This document shows, piece by piece, positions 43,087-52,150 of a stretch of DNA of 64,000 nucleotides; position 1 is the stretch's first letter, and each line of letters opens with the position of its first letter. Below the pieces are notes generated by a model. The model was not told the origin of the DNA. It did no database searches and was given only the letters and a program-made list of their open reading frames with translations. Origin of the DNA: Saccharothrix sp. ST-888. Lineage in GTDB: Bacteria; Actinomycetota; Actinomycetes; Streptomycetales; Streptomycetaceae. The position numbers and the translations under genes are program-made. The DNA lies in assembly GCF_000955975.1 (NCBI RefSeq), contig NZ_JYJF01000022.1:1-64000 (forward strand), in the 5' to 3' direction.

Positions 43087-45066
43087 GTGTTGTATCGAGA
43101 GCGAATTCGCAGGATGATTCCCGGCCTGGCAACCGTGGTGGTGGCGACCTCACTGTTCATTGCCACCCGGGAATCGGTCGCCGTGGCCGGCGCCGAGGAG
43201 ACCGCCACGCAGTACGCGTTCCAGGAAATGCCCATCGCCATGCCGGCCGGGTACGACTCGCAGCCCATGCACACGGTCCGCGACGTGAACCCGTCCTACC
43301 GGAAGATCCGCTCCTGGGTCTCCTCGGTCGGGGCCGGCATCGCCATCAACGACCTGACCGGGCACGGCCTCGCCGACGGCATGTGCATCGTCGACACCCG
43401 CACCAACCAAGTCGTGGTGACCTACACGCCGACCGCCCGGGCGGCGGACCGCTTCAGCCCGTTCGTCCTCGACCCGGCCCCGCTCCCAGTCGATGACACC
43501 ATGGCGCCCACCGGCTGCACCCCCGGGGACTTCACCGGCGACGGCCGGATGGGCCTGCTGGTCACCTACTGGGGACGGACCCCGATCCTGTTCCTGCCGA
43601 AGGCCGACGCCACCACCCCGTCCGCGACCTCGTACGTCCCGCGCGAGCTGGTGCCCTCGACCTCCGCCGACGGCAAGTACCACGGCCCGCGCTGGAACAC
43701 CGACGCCGACTACGTGGGCGACCTGGACGGCAGCGGGCACCCCTCGATCGTGATCGGGAACTACTTCCCCGACTCGGACGTGCTGGACCCGCACGGGCTG
43801 AACAACGTACAGATGAACAACTCGCTGTCCAACGCCAAGAACGCCGGCGGCGACCATGTGCTGCGCTGGGTCGGCGCGACCCCGGGCACCGAGCCGCGGG
43901 CCGACTTCGTGGAGGAGAAGGACGCGATCCCCTGGGACGCCGCCACCGGATGGACGCTGGCCATCGCCGGCGCCGACCTGACCGGCGAGGGCCTGCCCGA
44001 GCTGTACGTCGCCAACGACTTCGGGCACAGCCACCTGCTCTACAACCGGTCCACGCCGGGCCGTATCCGGTTCACCGAGGCCACCGGGAACCGCACCGCG
44101 TCCACGCCCAAGTCCTTTGTGCTCGGCAAGGGTTCGTTCAAGGGCATGGGCGTCGACTTCGGTGACATCAACCGCAACGGCACCTTCGACATCATGGTCA
44201 GCAACATCACCGCGGCCTGGGGCCTGGAGGAGAGCAACTTCCTCTGGATCAACCAGGCCAAGGACAACGCCGACATGAACCGCCAACTGAGCAGCGGCGT
44301 AGCGCCGTTCACCCAGGAGGCGCAGCAGCACGGGGTGGCCTGGACCGGCTGGTCCTGGGACACCAAGATGGCCGACTTCCGCAACTCCGGCAACCTCGAG
44401 GTGCTCCAGGCCGACGGGTTCGTCAAGGGCACCATCGACCGCTGGCCGTGGCTGCAGGAGATGGCCATGACCAACGACGACCTGCTGTCGAACCCCGCCA
44501 TGTGGCCCAACGTCCAGCCCGGCGACGACATCTCCGGCGACGACGCGATCGCCTTCTACGCGAAGTCCGCCGACGGCAAGTACGTGAACATCAACAAGCA
44601 GCTCGGCATCGCGGTGCCCACGCCGACCCGCGCCATCGCGACCGGCGACACCACCGGCAGCGGTCTGCTCGACTTCGCCGTGGCCCGCCAGTGGGGGCCG
44701 CCGGCCTTCTACGCCAACAAGGCGCCGGCCCCGGGCCACTACCTGAACCTGAAGCTGTACCGCCCGGCCAGTGACAACGACCCCGGGATGGGACTGGTGA
44801 ACACCGGCACCCCCGCCTACGGCGCCACCGTGCGGATCACCACGCCGGCCGGCTCCCAGGTCTCGCAGCTCGACGGCGGCAGCGGCCACGGCGGCTTCCG
44901 GAGCTTCGACGTGCACTTCGGACTCGGCGACTACCAGGGCCCGGTGACCGTGCAGCTGTCCTGGCGGGACAACAGCGGCGCCGTGCACGAGCAGTCCGAG
45001 CAGCTCACCCCCGGCACCCACGCGCTCATGCTGACCGCTGCCGCCAAGGAGGTTCCGAACCGATGA
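43087..45066 (+). CDS. unbV: UNBV-type secreted FG-GAP/ASPIC enediyne protein
   Basis: This 659-aa protein starts at GTG 43087, eight bases after GGAG (GTG 43081 is too close). The first 38 residues hold a basic stretch then a hydrophobic run, a signal peptide or membrane anchor. FG-GAP-like calcium loops follow (NDLTGHGLADG, GDFTGDGRMG, GDLDGSGHPS, GDINRNGTFD), then a C-terminal ASPIC/UnbV domain. UNBV is part of the conserved enediyne cassette, with unknown biochemistry. The stop overlaps the UNBU start by four bases. The gap 42951-43086 is AT-richer and probably carries the promoter. Confidence 0.94.
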   Translation: MLYRERIRRMIPGLATVVVATSLFIATRESVAVAGAEETATQYAFQEMPIAMPAGYDSQPMHTVRDVNPSYRKIRSWVSSVGAGIAINDLTGHGLADGMCIVDTRTNQVVVTYTPTARAADRFSPFVLDPAPLPVDDTMAPTGCTPGDFTGDGRMGLLVTYWGRTPILFLPKADATTPSATSYVPRELVPSTSADGKYHGPRWNTDADYVGDLDGSGHPSIVIGNYFPDSDVLDPHGLNNVQMNNSLSNAKNAGGDHVLRWVGATPGTEPRADFVEEKDAIPWDAATGWTLAIAGADLTGEGLPELYVANDFGHSHLLYNRSTPGRIRFTEATGNRTASTPKSFVLGKGSFKGMGVDFGDINRNGTFDIMVSNITAAWGLEESNFLWINQAKDNADMNRQLSSGVAPFTQEAQQHGVAWTGWSWDTKMADFRNSGNLEVLQADGFVKGTIDRWPWLQEMAMTNDDLLSNPAMWPNVQPGDDISGDDAIAFYAKSADGKYVNINKQLGIAVPTPTRAIATGDTTGSGLLDFAVARQWGPPAFYANKAPAPGHYLNLKLYRPASDNDPGMGLVNTGTPAYGATVRITTPAGSQVSQLDGGSGHGGFRSFDVHFGLGDYQGPVTVQLSWRDNSGAVHEQSEQLTPGTHALMLTAAAKEVPNR

Positions 45067-46070
45067 CCGAAGCCCCGACGCCCGCCGCAGCCCCGGCGCC
45101 CGCCGCGTCCGCCACCCCGGCCAAGCCCGACCCGCGCTACCTGGCCCTGCGGAACTTCGCGATGTCCATCACCGTCTTCAACATCTTCGGCTACACCCTG
45201 CTGGGCTTCGAACAGCCCTGGCTGTGGCCGATCGTCTCGGTGCTCTTCGCCTACACCGTCGAGATGGTCTTCGAGCTCATCAGTGCCTGGGCCCAGCGGC
45301 GCAACGCCCGCTTCCTCGGCAACGGCGTGCGCGGCGTGTACGAGTTCCTGCTGCCGGCGCACATCACCGGCACCGCCATGAACATGCTGTTCTACGGCAA
45401 CAACCAGCTGCTTCCGGTGCTCTTCGGCGTGTTCGTCGGCGTGGCCGGCAAGCACGCGTTCCAGGCGCCCATCGCCGGCCGGATGCGGCACTTCATGAAC
45501 CCGTCCAACTTCGGCATCACCGCCTCGCTGCTCGCCTTCGGCTCCTGGGCGAGCATCGCCCCGCCGTACGAGTTCACCGAGAACGCGAACACCTTCTTCC
45601 GGGTCGCCATCCCGCTGATCATCGTGACCGCCGGGACCGTGATCAACTCCATGCTCACCAAGAAGGTCGCGCTGATCGTCGGCTGGCTCGGCGGGTTCGT
45701 GATCCAGGCGCTGCTCCGGCACTGGATCTGGGACGTCGCTATCTTCTCGGCCCTCGGCCCGATGAGCGGGGTCGCCTTCGTGCTGTTCACCAACTACATG
45801 ATCACCGACCCGGGAACCACGCCGTTCAAGGGGCGCAACCAGTTCATGTTCGGCGCGTCGGTCGCCATGACCTACGGCGTCCTGATGCTGTTCAACGTCG
45901 TCTACACCCTGTTCTTCGCGACCAGCCTGGTCTGCCTCCTGCGCGGCCTCGGCTGGTGGGCCGCTCACCTGATCAAGCGTCAGCGCGAGCGCAGCGCCGC
46001 CGGCGCCGAACCGACCGCCCGCCCGACCGACGTCGGCAACCCCCAGGGCCCCAGGGCCATGGTGGCCTGA
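45063..46070 (+). CDS. unbU: UNBU-type integral membrane enediyne protein
   Basis: This 335-aa protein has a Pro/Ala-rich cytoplasmic N-terminus and about eight membrane segments. It is related to the RnfD/NqrB membrane subunits; HFMNPSNFGIT and NYMITDPGTTPFKGRNQ correspond to conserved loops, the second near the residue that carries FMN in RnfD. UNBU is part of the warhead cassette and may move electrons or product across the membrane, but this is not proven. It is the last enediyne gene on this side. Confidence 0.94.
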   Translation: MTEAPTPAAAPAPAASATPAKPDPRYLALRNFAMSITVFNIFGYTLLGFEQPWLWPIVSVLFAYTVEMVFELISAWAQRRNARFLGNGVRGVYEFLLPAHITGTAMNMLFYGNNQLLPVLFGVFVGVAGKHAFQAPIAGRMRHFMNPSNFGITASLLAFGSWASIAPPYEFTENANTFFRVAIPLIIVTAGTVINSMLTKKVALIVGWLGGFVIQALLRHWIWDVAIFSALGPMSGVAFVLFTNYMITDPGTTPFKGRNQFMFGASVAMTYGVLMLFNVVYTLFFATSLVCLLRGLGWWAAHLIKRQRERSAAGAEPTARPTDVGNPQGPRAMVA

Positions 46071-46083
46071 TCCCGCCCTCCCC

Positions 46084-46121
46084 AGGCCGTACGTGCGCCC
46101 ACCCGGGCGCACGTACGGCCT
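46084..46121. terminator. Terminator at the right boundary of the cluster
   Basis: A perfect 17-bp stem (46084-46100 with 46105-46121) and four-base ACCC loop begin 14 bases after the UNBU stop. Confidence 0.88.
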
Positions 46122-46205
46122 GCCCCGTAGGTGCAACAGCTCCGCCCCGGGCGAGGAGGACGCCGACTGCCGGGCACAGGTCCTGACACGGGATCAGGGA
46201 GCAGA

Positions 46206-46440
46206 GTCCCGAAGCTCTTCGATGCGATCCCCGCCGGCGCCGGGATCAGGGTCCCGGTCGCCCCTGTACGGATACCGAGGACGAACGCGGTGATGGAACG
46301 CAACGTGCTCACCCGCCTGCCTGGACTCCTCGGCCAGCCGTCGACCCGAGGCCGACGCCATCTCCCGCGCACACTGCGGGAGTTCGAGGAGCACTGGAAC
46401 GCACAGCACGGGGCGCAGCCGACGCACGGTCGGCTGCGCC
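46206..46440 (+). pseudogene. Decayed transposase (integrase core) fragment
   Basis: In one plus-strand frame the sequence resembles the C-terminal part of an rve-type transposase: FDAIPAGAGIRVPVAPVRIP, then RTNAVMERNVL, and FEEHWNAQH where intact elements read like the catalytic ANA-ER and EYxxHYNxHRPH regions. The N-terminal catalytic part and a start are absent, and the His-Arg-Pro-His end is lost. It marks the border between the enediyne core and the next region. Confidence 0.6.
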
Positions 46441-46457
46441 CCGTCCGGCCGGACTGG

Positions 46458-47681
46458 TCAGGTTTGCGACTGCAGGACCACCTGCCGGAGTTCGGCGGTG
46501 CACATCATGTAGCCGTCCGGGGTCGGCAGGCCCTCCAGGTAGTGGGCGAGGTCCGCACCCAGCGCGAACACCCGCACCGGGGTGCCCGCGGCGCGCGCGG
46601 ACTCCACCACCCTCCGCACTCCGTCCAGGACGGCCGGGTGCCGGGTCCGGTAGGAATCCGCCACCAGGTGGTTGCTCCGGTCCGCGGCGAGATAGAACTG
46701 CACCAGGTCCTTGGTGCCGACGAACAGCTCGCTGGCGCCCGCGGCGCAGATCGCCGCAGCGGCGTGCACCGCCGCCGGCGTCTCGATGAACGCGGACACG
46801 GGCACCTCGACCGGCACCTCAAGGTGCGCCCTGAGCTGCACGAACTCCTCCGCATCGTTGAGGAAAGGAACCGAGAGGTGCACTCGGCCCGCAGCGTCAC
46901 CGAGCCGGCTGCGCAGGGACTTGAGCACGGCGTGCAGCGCGTCCCGGTAGGCGGTCGAACCCAGCAGCCAGCGTGCGCCGTGCAGGCCCAGCTCGGGGTT
47001 CGGTTCGACCGCGACCGGGGCCAGCTCCGTGACACCGGCGGCGTGGTCGGAGCGGAGGTCGAGAAGCCTCAGGACCAGCCGCTGGCCGGGCAGCAGCGCC
47101 TCGACGAAGGTACAGAGCCGATCCGCGACGGCCCGCCCGTAGGCCGCGATGGCGGCAGGCCCGCCGTCCAGGCAGTCGAGCGGACGCAGACCCGCCGCCA
47201 GGCAGAGGAACTCCTCCCGGATGAAGAAGGAGTCGACCCGCTCCGCTTTCGGCCCGCACGAGTTGATCGTGTGGATGTCCTGCAGGTCCGCGATGACCGC
47301 ACACGCCGAGCCGAGATCGTCCAGCGAGGAACTCCCCGCCCCCGAGCCCGGGGCCCCGGCACTCGGATCCGACCCGATGACGATCGACTGGCTCTCCAGG
47401 TGCAGCGTCACTTCGCCGACCAGGTCGGCGAGATCCGCCTGGTCGACGCGGAGCACGGGTATTCCCCTGCCACGGCAGATGGACTGCATGTGGCCGGTCA
47501 GCCCACCGGAACTGCAGACGACCGCACGCGCCGCCACGATCGCTTCGTACAGACTCGCTTCGAGGGAAGGGGCGACGAGGATGGATCCGCCGAGTGGACT
47601 TCTTGTGCGATTACAGATGCCTCGCAACACGCTCTGTGTACCACCGGTCAAGAGGAATCCCTGGATCCGTCGCCCGTTCAA
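46458..47681 (-). CDS. PEP-utilising-enzyme-like protein (enzyme I type, partial architecture)
   Basis: This 407-aa protein has a swivelling phosphohistidine region (residues about 45-75: SSGGLTGHMQSICRGRGIPV, with the His kept) and a PEP-binding TIM barrel. Enzyme I-like motifs in the barrel are EPNPELGLHGARW, SVPFLNDAEE and ELFVGTKDLVQFYLAADRSN. The HPr-binding N-terminal domain and the late catalytic Cys (CGE in enzyme I) are missing, so it is not a normal PTS enzyme. It may transfer a phosphoryl group from PEP to a small molecule or be regulatory. The start is TTG 47681 with GGAGG five bases before it, directly after the stop of the FAD/NAD(P)-binding gene. Confidence 0.75.
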   Translation of the reverse strand: MNGRRIQGFLLTGGTQSVLRGICNRTRSPLGGSILVAPSLEASLYEAIVAARAVVCSSGGLTGHMQSICRGRGIPVLRVDQADLADLVGEVTLHLESQSIVIGSDPSAGAPGSGAGSSSLDDLGSACAVIADLQDIHTINSCGPKAERVDSFFIREEFLCLAAGLRPLDCLDGGPAAIAAYGRAVADRLCTFVEALLPGQRLVLRLLDLRSDHAAGVTELAPVAVEPNPELGLHGARWLLGSTAYRDALHAVLKSLRSRLGDAAGRVHLSVPFLNDAEEFVQLRAHLEVPVEVPVSAFIETPAAVHAAAAICAAGASELFVGTKDLVQFYLAADRSNHLVADSYRTRHPAVLDGVRRVVESARAAGTPVRVFALGADLAHYLEGLPTPDGYMMCTAELRQVVLQSQT

Positions 47682-49565
47682 CTAGCCCTCCAGATCTTCG
47701 GCGTTCGCTATTCCCAGGTGTCGACGCAGCTGCCGTGGCGTCACGGAGACGTCCGTGAGTCGTTCGACCGCGGCCCGGCCGGCGACCGCCCTCATCAGGC
47801 GGTCACGCCGCGAAGCTTCCAGCAGAGGGGCCGGGAGGCCGCCTATGGACCGGATACAGGCGTCCAGCCGGGAATCGAGCAGTTCCCGCTCGCTTCGAGT
47901 ACGCGTGGCCAGCCTCCGCACCTCCAGAGTCACAGCCTCCTCGAATCCGATCGGGGCCGCTTCCTCCATATTGCTGACGTGGCCATGATATTGAGCTATG
48001 TCCTGGGCCAAACCGTCTTCCTGGATTTCCAGTTGCTCGATCACGCGCGCGGCGACCGCGATCGACTGGTTCTTGATGGCGGCGAGATTGAAGGCGAACG
48101 CACCGGTTCGGCCGTTCCGCACGATCTCGTCACCCTCTCTCAGCACACCGACCGCGGAGATCGGGCCGGCCGGCTCCCCGCCGACGCTCAGCAACGCCCC
48201 CTGTCCGTCGACCTCCACCCCGCGCCCGGTGCGCTCATGGGGTACCGCGATCGCCCTCCGGAGGAGATTCCTCCAGAGCGACTGGCCGACCCTGCCGTAG
48301 TCCGACTCCCGGCCGACGTTGGACACCACCAGGTCCGCCTCGATGGCGCATTCCTCCCCCGGGGCCGCGACCGAGACGAGCAGCCGCCCCGACTCCGTCG
48401 GAGCGATCCCCTCCACCTCGCCGAGAACCAGCTTCACCGACCCGTCCGCCGGGTGCACCGCGCGCTCGATGACCGCCATCGTGTACTCCACCGCGCCGAC
48501 CCGGAGCGCGGCTATCAAGGTGCCGAACTCGTCCAGCAGGCGCCGCAGTTCCGCGGAGGGAATCCGCTCGATGGCCTCGGGAAGATGCGGCTCCCACGCC
48601 TTGGCCACCCGCTCCGCGACCACCATCGGGTCGATGTCGGGGTGGTCCTGGGCGACCGTCGAGCAGGCCGTCTCCCACTCGGTCCGAACCCGGGCAAGGA
48701 ACTCCGCACGATTCCGGTACGGCTCCAGCAGTGTTTTCGGGCAGGGTAGTTGTAACACTCCGTGCTCGTGGCCGCCGGGGTACGCCCGGAACATCGTCCC
48801 GGTCCTGGAGATCAGATGGATCCTCCCGGAGTGGCCCTGGCGCAGCAGCAGGCCGGCCGAGTCGTACGCACTCAGCACGGATCCCACGATCGCGACGGTC
48901 GCCTCCGGCGGGAGTGTCACGAGCTTCTGGACGCCGGCTGCGGAATACGGGTTCCGCACGAAGGACGCATGCGCGAGCACCTCGGCGGCGAAGGGCTGCT
49001 CCCTGAGTTCGAGGCCGGTCGCGAGAACGACGTGTTCGGCGAACAGCGCGGTCGGTTCCGAGCCCTGCCCGGCCCCGAGGCCACTCGCAGCTAACCGACG
49101 TAACATCACCTCGACCCCTGTGGACCGTACTTCCATGTCGACCGCCTCGCCATCCGCCTCGACGAGCACGACACCCGGACAGGCTTCCCGCCTGGCCTCG
49201 GCCAGCCGGTCGTTCAGGTAGTCCTGGAAGATCCGCCGGGGCGCCGGGCCCTGCTCGACGAACTCGATCTCGGCCCAGGGCGCCGGCCAGCCCCTGCGGT
49301 CGGCCTCGCAGTTGGCCCAGCGGACGAAGTCGTGGACGTCCTCCCGGAATACCGACATCCGACCCGCCTGGATGTTGAACACATGGTCCCAGGGGTTGCC
49401 GTCCCGGTGGTAGGCGATGCCGGCGGACCGGTAGTCGGAACGCCGCTCGAGCAGGACGACCTCGAGCGGCCTGCGCGCGAAGCGGAGCAGTCGAATCGCC
49501 GTGGCGGTGCCGGCCAGGCCCGCCCCGACTATGAGCACTCTTGGGCACATGCCTGTTCGACTCAT
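47682..49565 (-). CDS. Large FAD/NAD(P)-binding oxidoreductase-like protein
   Basis: This 627-aa protein starts VLIVGAGLAGTATAIRLL (FAD motif). AYHRDGNPWDHVFNIQAGRMS follows, then EHVVLATGL and a second nucleotide motif VAIVGSVLSAYDSA. This is the FAD_NAD-binding_9 type, often found beside other metabolic enzymes with unknown substrates. A helical C-terminal tail of about 110 aa has no motif I recognise. Two TTA codons (49101-49103 and 49092-49094, codons 155 and 158) suggest bldA control. It abuts the PEP-utilising gene with no gap. Upstream 49566-49912 contains no gene that I can support. Confidence 0.85.
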   Translation of the reverse strand: MSRTGMCPRVLIVGAGLAGTATAIRLLRFARRPLEVVLLERRSDYRSAGIAYHRDGNPWDHVFNIQAGRMSVFREDVHDFVRWANCEADRRGWPAPWAEIEFVEQGPAPRRIFQDYLNDRLAEARREACPGVVLVEADGEAVDMEVRSTGVEVMLRRLAASGLGAGQGSEPTALFAEHVVLATGLELREQPFAAEVLAHASFVRNPYSAAGVQKLVTLPPEATVAIVGSVLSAYDSAGLLLRQGHSGRIHLISRTGTMFRAYPGGHEHGVLQLPCPKTLLEPYRNRAEFLARVRTEWETACSTVAQDHPDIDPMVVAERVAKAWEPHLPEAIERIPSAELRRLLDEFGTLIAALRVGAVEYTMAVIERAVHPADGSVKLVLGEVEGIAPTESGRLLVSVAAPGEECAIEADLVVSNVGRESDYGRVGQSLWRNLLRRAIAVPHERTGRGVEVDGQGALLSVGGEPAGPISAVGVLREGDEIVRNGRTGAFAFNLAAIKNQSIAVAARVIEQLEIQEDGLAQDIAQYHGHVSNMEEAAPIGFEEAVTLEVRRLATRTRSERELLDSRLDACIRSIGGLPAPLLEASRRDRLMRAVAGRAAVERLTDVSVTPRQLRRHLGIANAEDLEG

Positions 49566-49912
49566 GGCAAAGCCTCCCCATGGAGCGATCGATGGGCACC
49601 CGGCCCCGCCGTCTCACGCCGGGCGCAAGGGTTTCTGACGTAGTGTCACTCGGAATGGAACAACGAAGTGCTGTCCGGAGTGGGGCGATTCATCCTTTCC
49701 AGGGACCGACCACCGGCACTGCGGACGCGCGGATCGTCCGCGCCCAAGACTAGGGGCAACGCCGGTGACTTCAGGCGGTGTTGCGCCAGGTGCTGCCGGA
49801 TGCTGCCGGTTCCGGTGGTGGCCGGCCGCGGTGCCGGCCGACGGTGAGCGCCGCAGGTGCGGCCCGTGGCAGGGCGTTGGCGGTCTGCGGCCCGGTCTGC
49901 GACCCACCCGGG

Positions 49913-50209
49913 TCATCGGGCCGTTGCGTGCAGTGCACCGACCAGGTGCCGGAGCTGGGGGAGGACGATCCGACCGGGTGCCCTGTCCGAGCCCGCCAGG
50001 GACGACCGTCCGGCCTCCCCCAGGGCATGGCCGATCCGGTGGACCCGGGCCGTGAGCGGGGTGCCCGTACCGGCCTGGCCCCCGCTTCGCTCAGGCGTCG
50101 TCCGGTCCGCGGGTAGCACATAGAAGACTGCGGCTACGCCGGTGGTGACGGTCGCGAGGAGGGCGGTGGCGCGCAGGCTCCACTGGAGGCCGGATGGGGA
50201 GGTGGACAT
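49913..50209 (-). CDS. Small single-span membrane protein, unknown
   Basis: This 98-aa product has one hydrophobic segment (LRATALLATVTTGVAAVFYV, residues 12-31) and a Gly/Thr-rich exterior with HRIGHALGEAG. I recognise no family. It lies downstream of the histidine kinase remnant on the same strand and may once have been co-transcribed with it. Confidence 0.5.
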   Translation of the reverse strand: MSTSPSGLQWSLRATALLATVTTGVAAVFYVLPADRTTPERSGGQAGTGTPLTARVHRIGHALGEAGRSSLAGSDRAPGRIVLPQLRHLVGALHATAR

Positions 50210-50276
50210 GGCTCCACCCTGCCCGGCGTTGGATGAGATGAAGATGAGGTGACCGGGCAGGGTCACCCGGGCCTGG

Positions 50277-50806
50277 TCAGGACCGGGTGTGCGGTGGCAG
50301 CAGCAGTTCCGCCAGCGCCCCGCCACCGGGCGCCTGGGAGAGCTGGGCGGTGCCGCCGCGGAGTTCGGCCACCCAGCGGACGATGGCCAGACCGGTCCCG
50401 GTGCCGGAGCTCGCGGCTCCGGTGACGCGGCGCTCGAAGACCCGGGTGCGGTTCTCGGCCGGTACTCCGGGGCCGTGGTCCCGTACGGCGACCCGGCCTG
50501 CGGTGACATCCACCCCGACCGGGGTGCCGCCGCCGTGCCGCAGCGCGTTCTCCACCAGTTGCGGACGGCCTGGGCGAGCAGTTCGGGGTCACCGTCGACC
50601 ACGGCGGCCTCGGTGCTGACCGTGACGCCGGTGCGGTCCGGCAGCTCCTCGACGGTCTGTTCGACCAGCTGGTCGAGGCGGAGCGGGGTCAGCTCGATGT
50701 CGTGGGTACCGGCCTCGACCCGGGCACGGGTGAGCAGTCCGGTGACCAGGCGGCCCAGGCGGTCGAGGGCGTTTCGATCCTCCGTCAGGTCAACTGTCTG
50801 CGGCAC
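50277..50806 (-). pseudogene. Histidine kinase C-terminal remnant with frameshift
   Basis: The upstream part (from 50806) has the dimerisation-domain second helix (RLGRLVTGLLTRARVEAGT) and beginning of the ATPase domain. At AAC TGG TGG the frame breaks where kinases read AAC CTG GTG GAG AAC (N box, LVENALRHG). One base is missing near 50558-50560. The other frame then continues through the N box, DHGPGVPAENRTRVFERRVTG, and GTGTGLAIVRWVAELRGG (G2 box) to the end at 50277. The sensor domain, membrane part and phospho-accepting His are absent. It is thus a truncated and frameshifted gene. Confidence 0.8.
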
Positions 50807-50830
50807 TACGGACGGTGGCGATGCTGTCGG

Positions 50831-51274
50831 CTACTTGGCGGAAGAGGTTCCCGACGGAGACTCCTGCCACACGATCCGGCCCTTGATGTGCACTGAGCCG
50901 CTCAGGTCCTCGGGCAGCTCCGCCCCGATGGCCCCATCCGCTCGCTGACCTGCGCTCAGCTGATCCCAGGTGCAGGTGACGACCGCCCTGGCCTTGTCGA
51001 CGGTGCACGGTCCGGAGACGGACGTGATCGGGAGATTCGGTTCGATCCTGTGGGTCATCACGACCTCGTGGGCCGCCTTGGCGCCGCTGTTGGTGACGTT
51101 CCAGTGCCAGGTGACGTGGTCACCCGCGTCGCTGATCTCGGGCGCGCTGTACTGGAACTGGACGTCGCCGGCGGCACGGACGGACGACGCGGCCTGGGCG
51201 GCGGGAAGAGGGGCGAGCAGGGCCACGGCGGTTGCCACGACAGCGGCGGCCGGGCGACAACGGTTCATTTTCAT
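50831..51274 (-). CDS. Secreted DUF11-like single-domain protein
   Basis: This 147-aa protein has a Sec signal (about 1-28, AVALLAPLPAAQA) and one beta-sandwich domain of the DUF11/cell-wall-associated type (VTWHWNVTNSGAKAAHEVVMTHRI), with a Cys pair (GPCTV and VTCTW). It is probably a secreted or wall-associated protein of unknown role. Confidence 0.75.
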   Translation of the reverse strand: MKMNRCRPAAAVVATAVALLAPLPAAQAASSVRAAGDVQFQYSAPEISDAGDHVTWHWNVTNSGAKAAHEVVMTHRIEPNLPITSVSGPCTVDKARAVVTCTWDQLSAGQRADGAIGAELPEDLSGSVHIKGRIVWQESPSGTSSAK

Positions 51275-51610
51275 GATCCTTCAACGTTCTGCCGCCGCTC
51301 CCGGTTACGGCGAGGTCGCCATGGCCCGTCAGCCGACGTGCCGTCGGGCGTCGGCCTGCACCGGACACCGCAGCGCTCGCCGACTGGCGGCGCTCCTACG
51401 GCCGGTGGGTCGACCGACAGCTCTGTGCGGCGGGCGCCGGTGAGCGCTTCGGCGATGCCGTCCGACCGTCTCCAACGGCCGCCGTCTCAACGCAGTTCAC
51501 CCGATAGAAGGCATCTCCGACCTTCAGCCGGTATCGCCGGCCGGGCGCCCCTACAGTCTGCCGTGCCGTCCGGATGGGACGGCAGCTGTCTCCGATCACG
51601 AGGAGTGGAC
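51275..51610. other. Divergent intergenic region, no gene supported
   Basis: This 336-base gap between two divergently transcribed secreted-protein genes has no ORF with recognisable features. It must contain their promoters. AGGAG at 51601 is the ribosome site of the rightward gene. Confidence 0.5.
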
Positions 51611-52150
51611 ATGAGGTCTTCGGGGCGTATGGCCGTCTCGGCAATGGCCGTGGCCATGGCGGCGCTGGGCGTGGGAAGCGGCGCCCCGGCGTCCGCCGCC
51701 CCCACGACGGCGCCGTCGTGCAGCGGGGCGGAGTGCCCCAGTCTGAAGCCGACCAGGCTCACGGCCAGCCAGGCAAGCCTGAACGTCACCCAGATGCAAC
51801 TGGAGAACATGCACGCGATGTTGAGCGACGCGGTGACCGGCGAGCCCATCCGCGGTGCCAGGATCGTGTTCGCCACCATCGGCGGCCGGACGCTGGGAGC
51901 GGCCTACACCGACTACGACGGCATCGCCGCGATCACCGCTCCGGAGAACCTGGGCCCCGGAACCCTCCAGGAGCTGCTGGGCGGCTACGAAGCCGCGATG
52001 GTCGGCGACGGCGTCCACGCCCCGGCCGGGGCCCACGGAGCGATCACCGTCGGCACCGACCAGGGCCCCGGTGTCCCGGGCAACCCATGCGCCATCTGCA
52101 GCGACCGAGCGCTCAAGCGGGACGTCGTCCCGGTCGACTGGAGCCGGTGA
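51611..52150 (+). CDS. Secreted Ig-like protein ending in an S74 chaperone start motif
   Basis: This 179-aa protein has a signal peptide (about 1-29, ending SASAAP-like) and an Ig-like region (MHAMLSDAVTGEPIRGARIVF, AYTDYDGIAAITAP). It ends in CAICSDRALKRDVVPVDWSR. The last part is the opening motif of peptidase-S74 intramolecular chaperone domains (SDxxLKxxI). The stop overlaps a GTG start at 52147. Confidence 0.75.
   Translation: MRSSGRMAVSAMAVAMAALGVGSGAPASAAPTTAPSCSGAECPSLKPTRLTASQASLNVTQMQLENMHAMLSDAVTGEPIRGARIVFATIGGRTLGAAYTDYDGIAAITAPENLGPGTLQELLGGYEAAMVGDGVHAPAGAHGAITVGTDQGPGVPGNPCAICSDRALKRDVVPVDWSR

Noticed and set aside
51611..52150. Possible enediyne apoprotein
   Set aside because: It is secreted and small, but it has an Ig-like segment and an S74 motif and lacks the CagA/NcsA pattern. 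It also lies beyond the cluster border.
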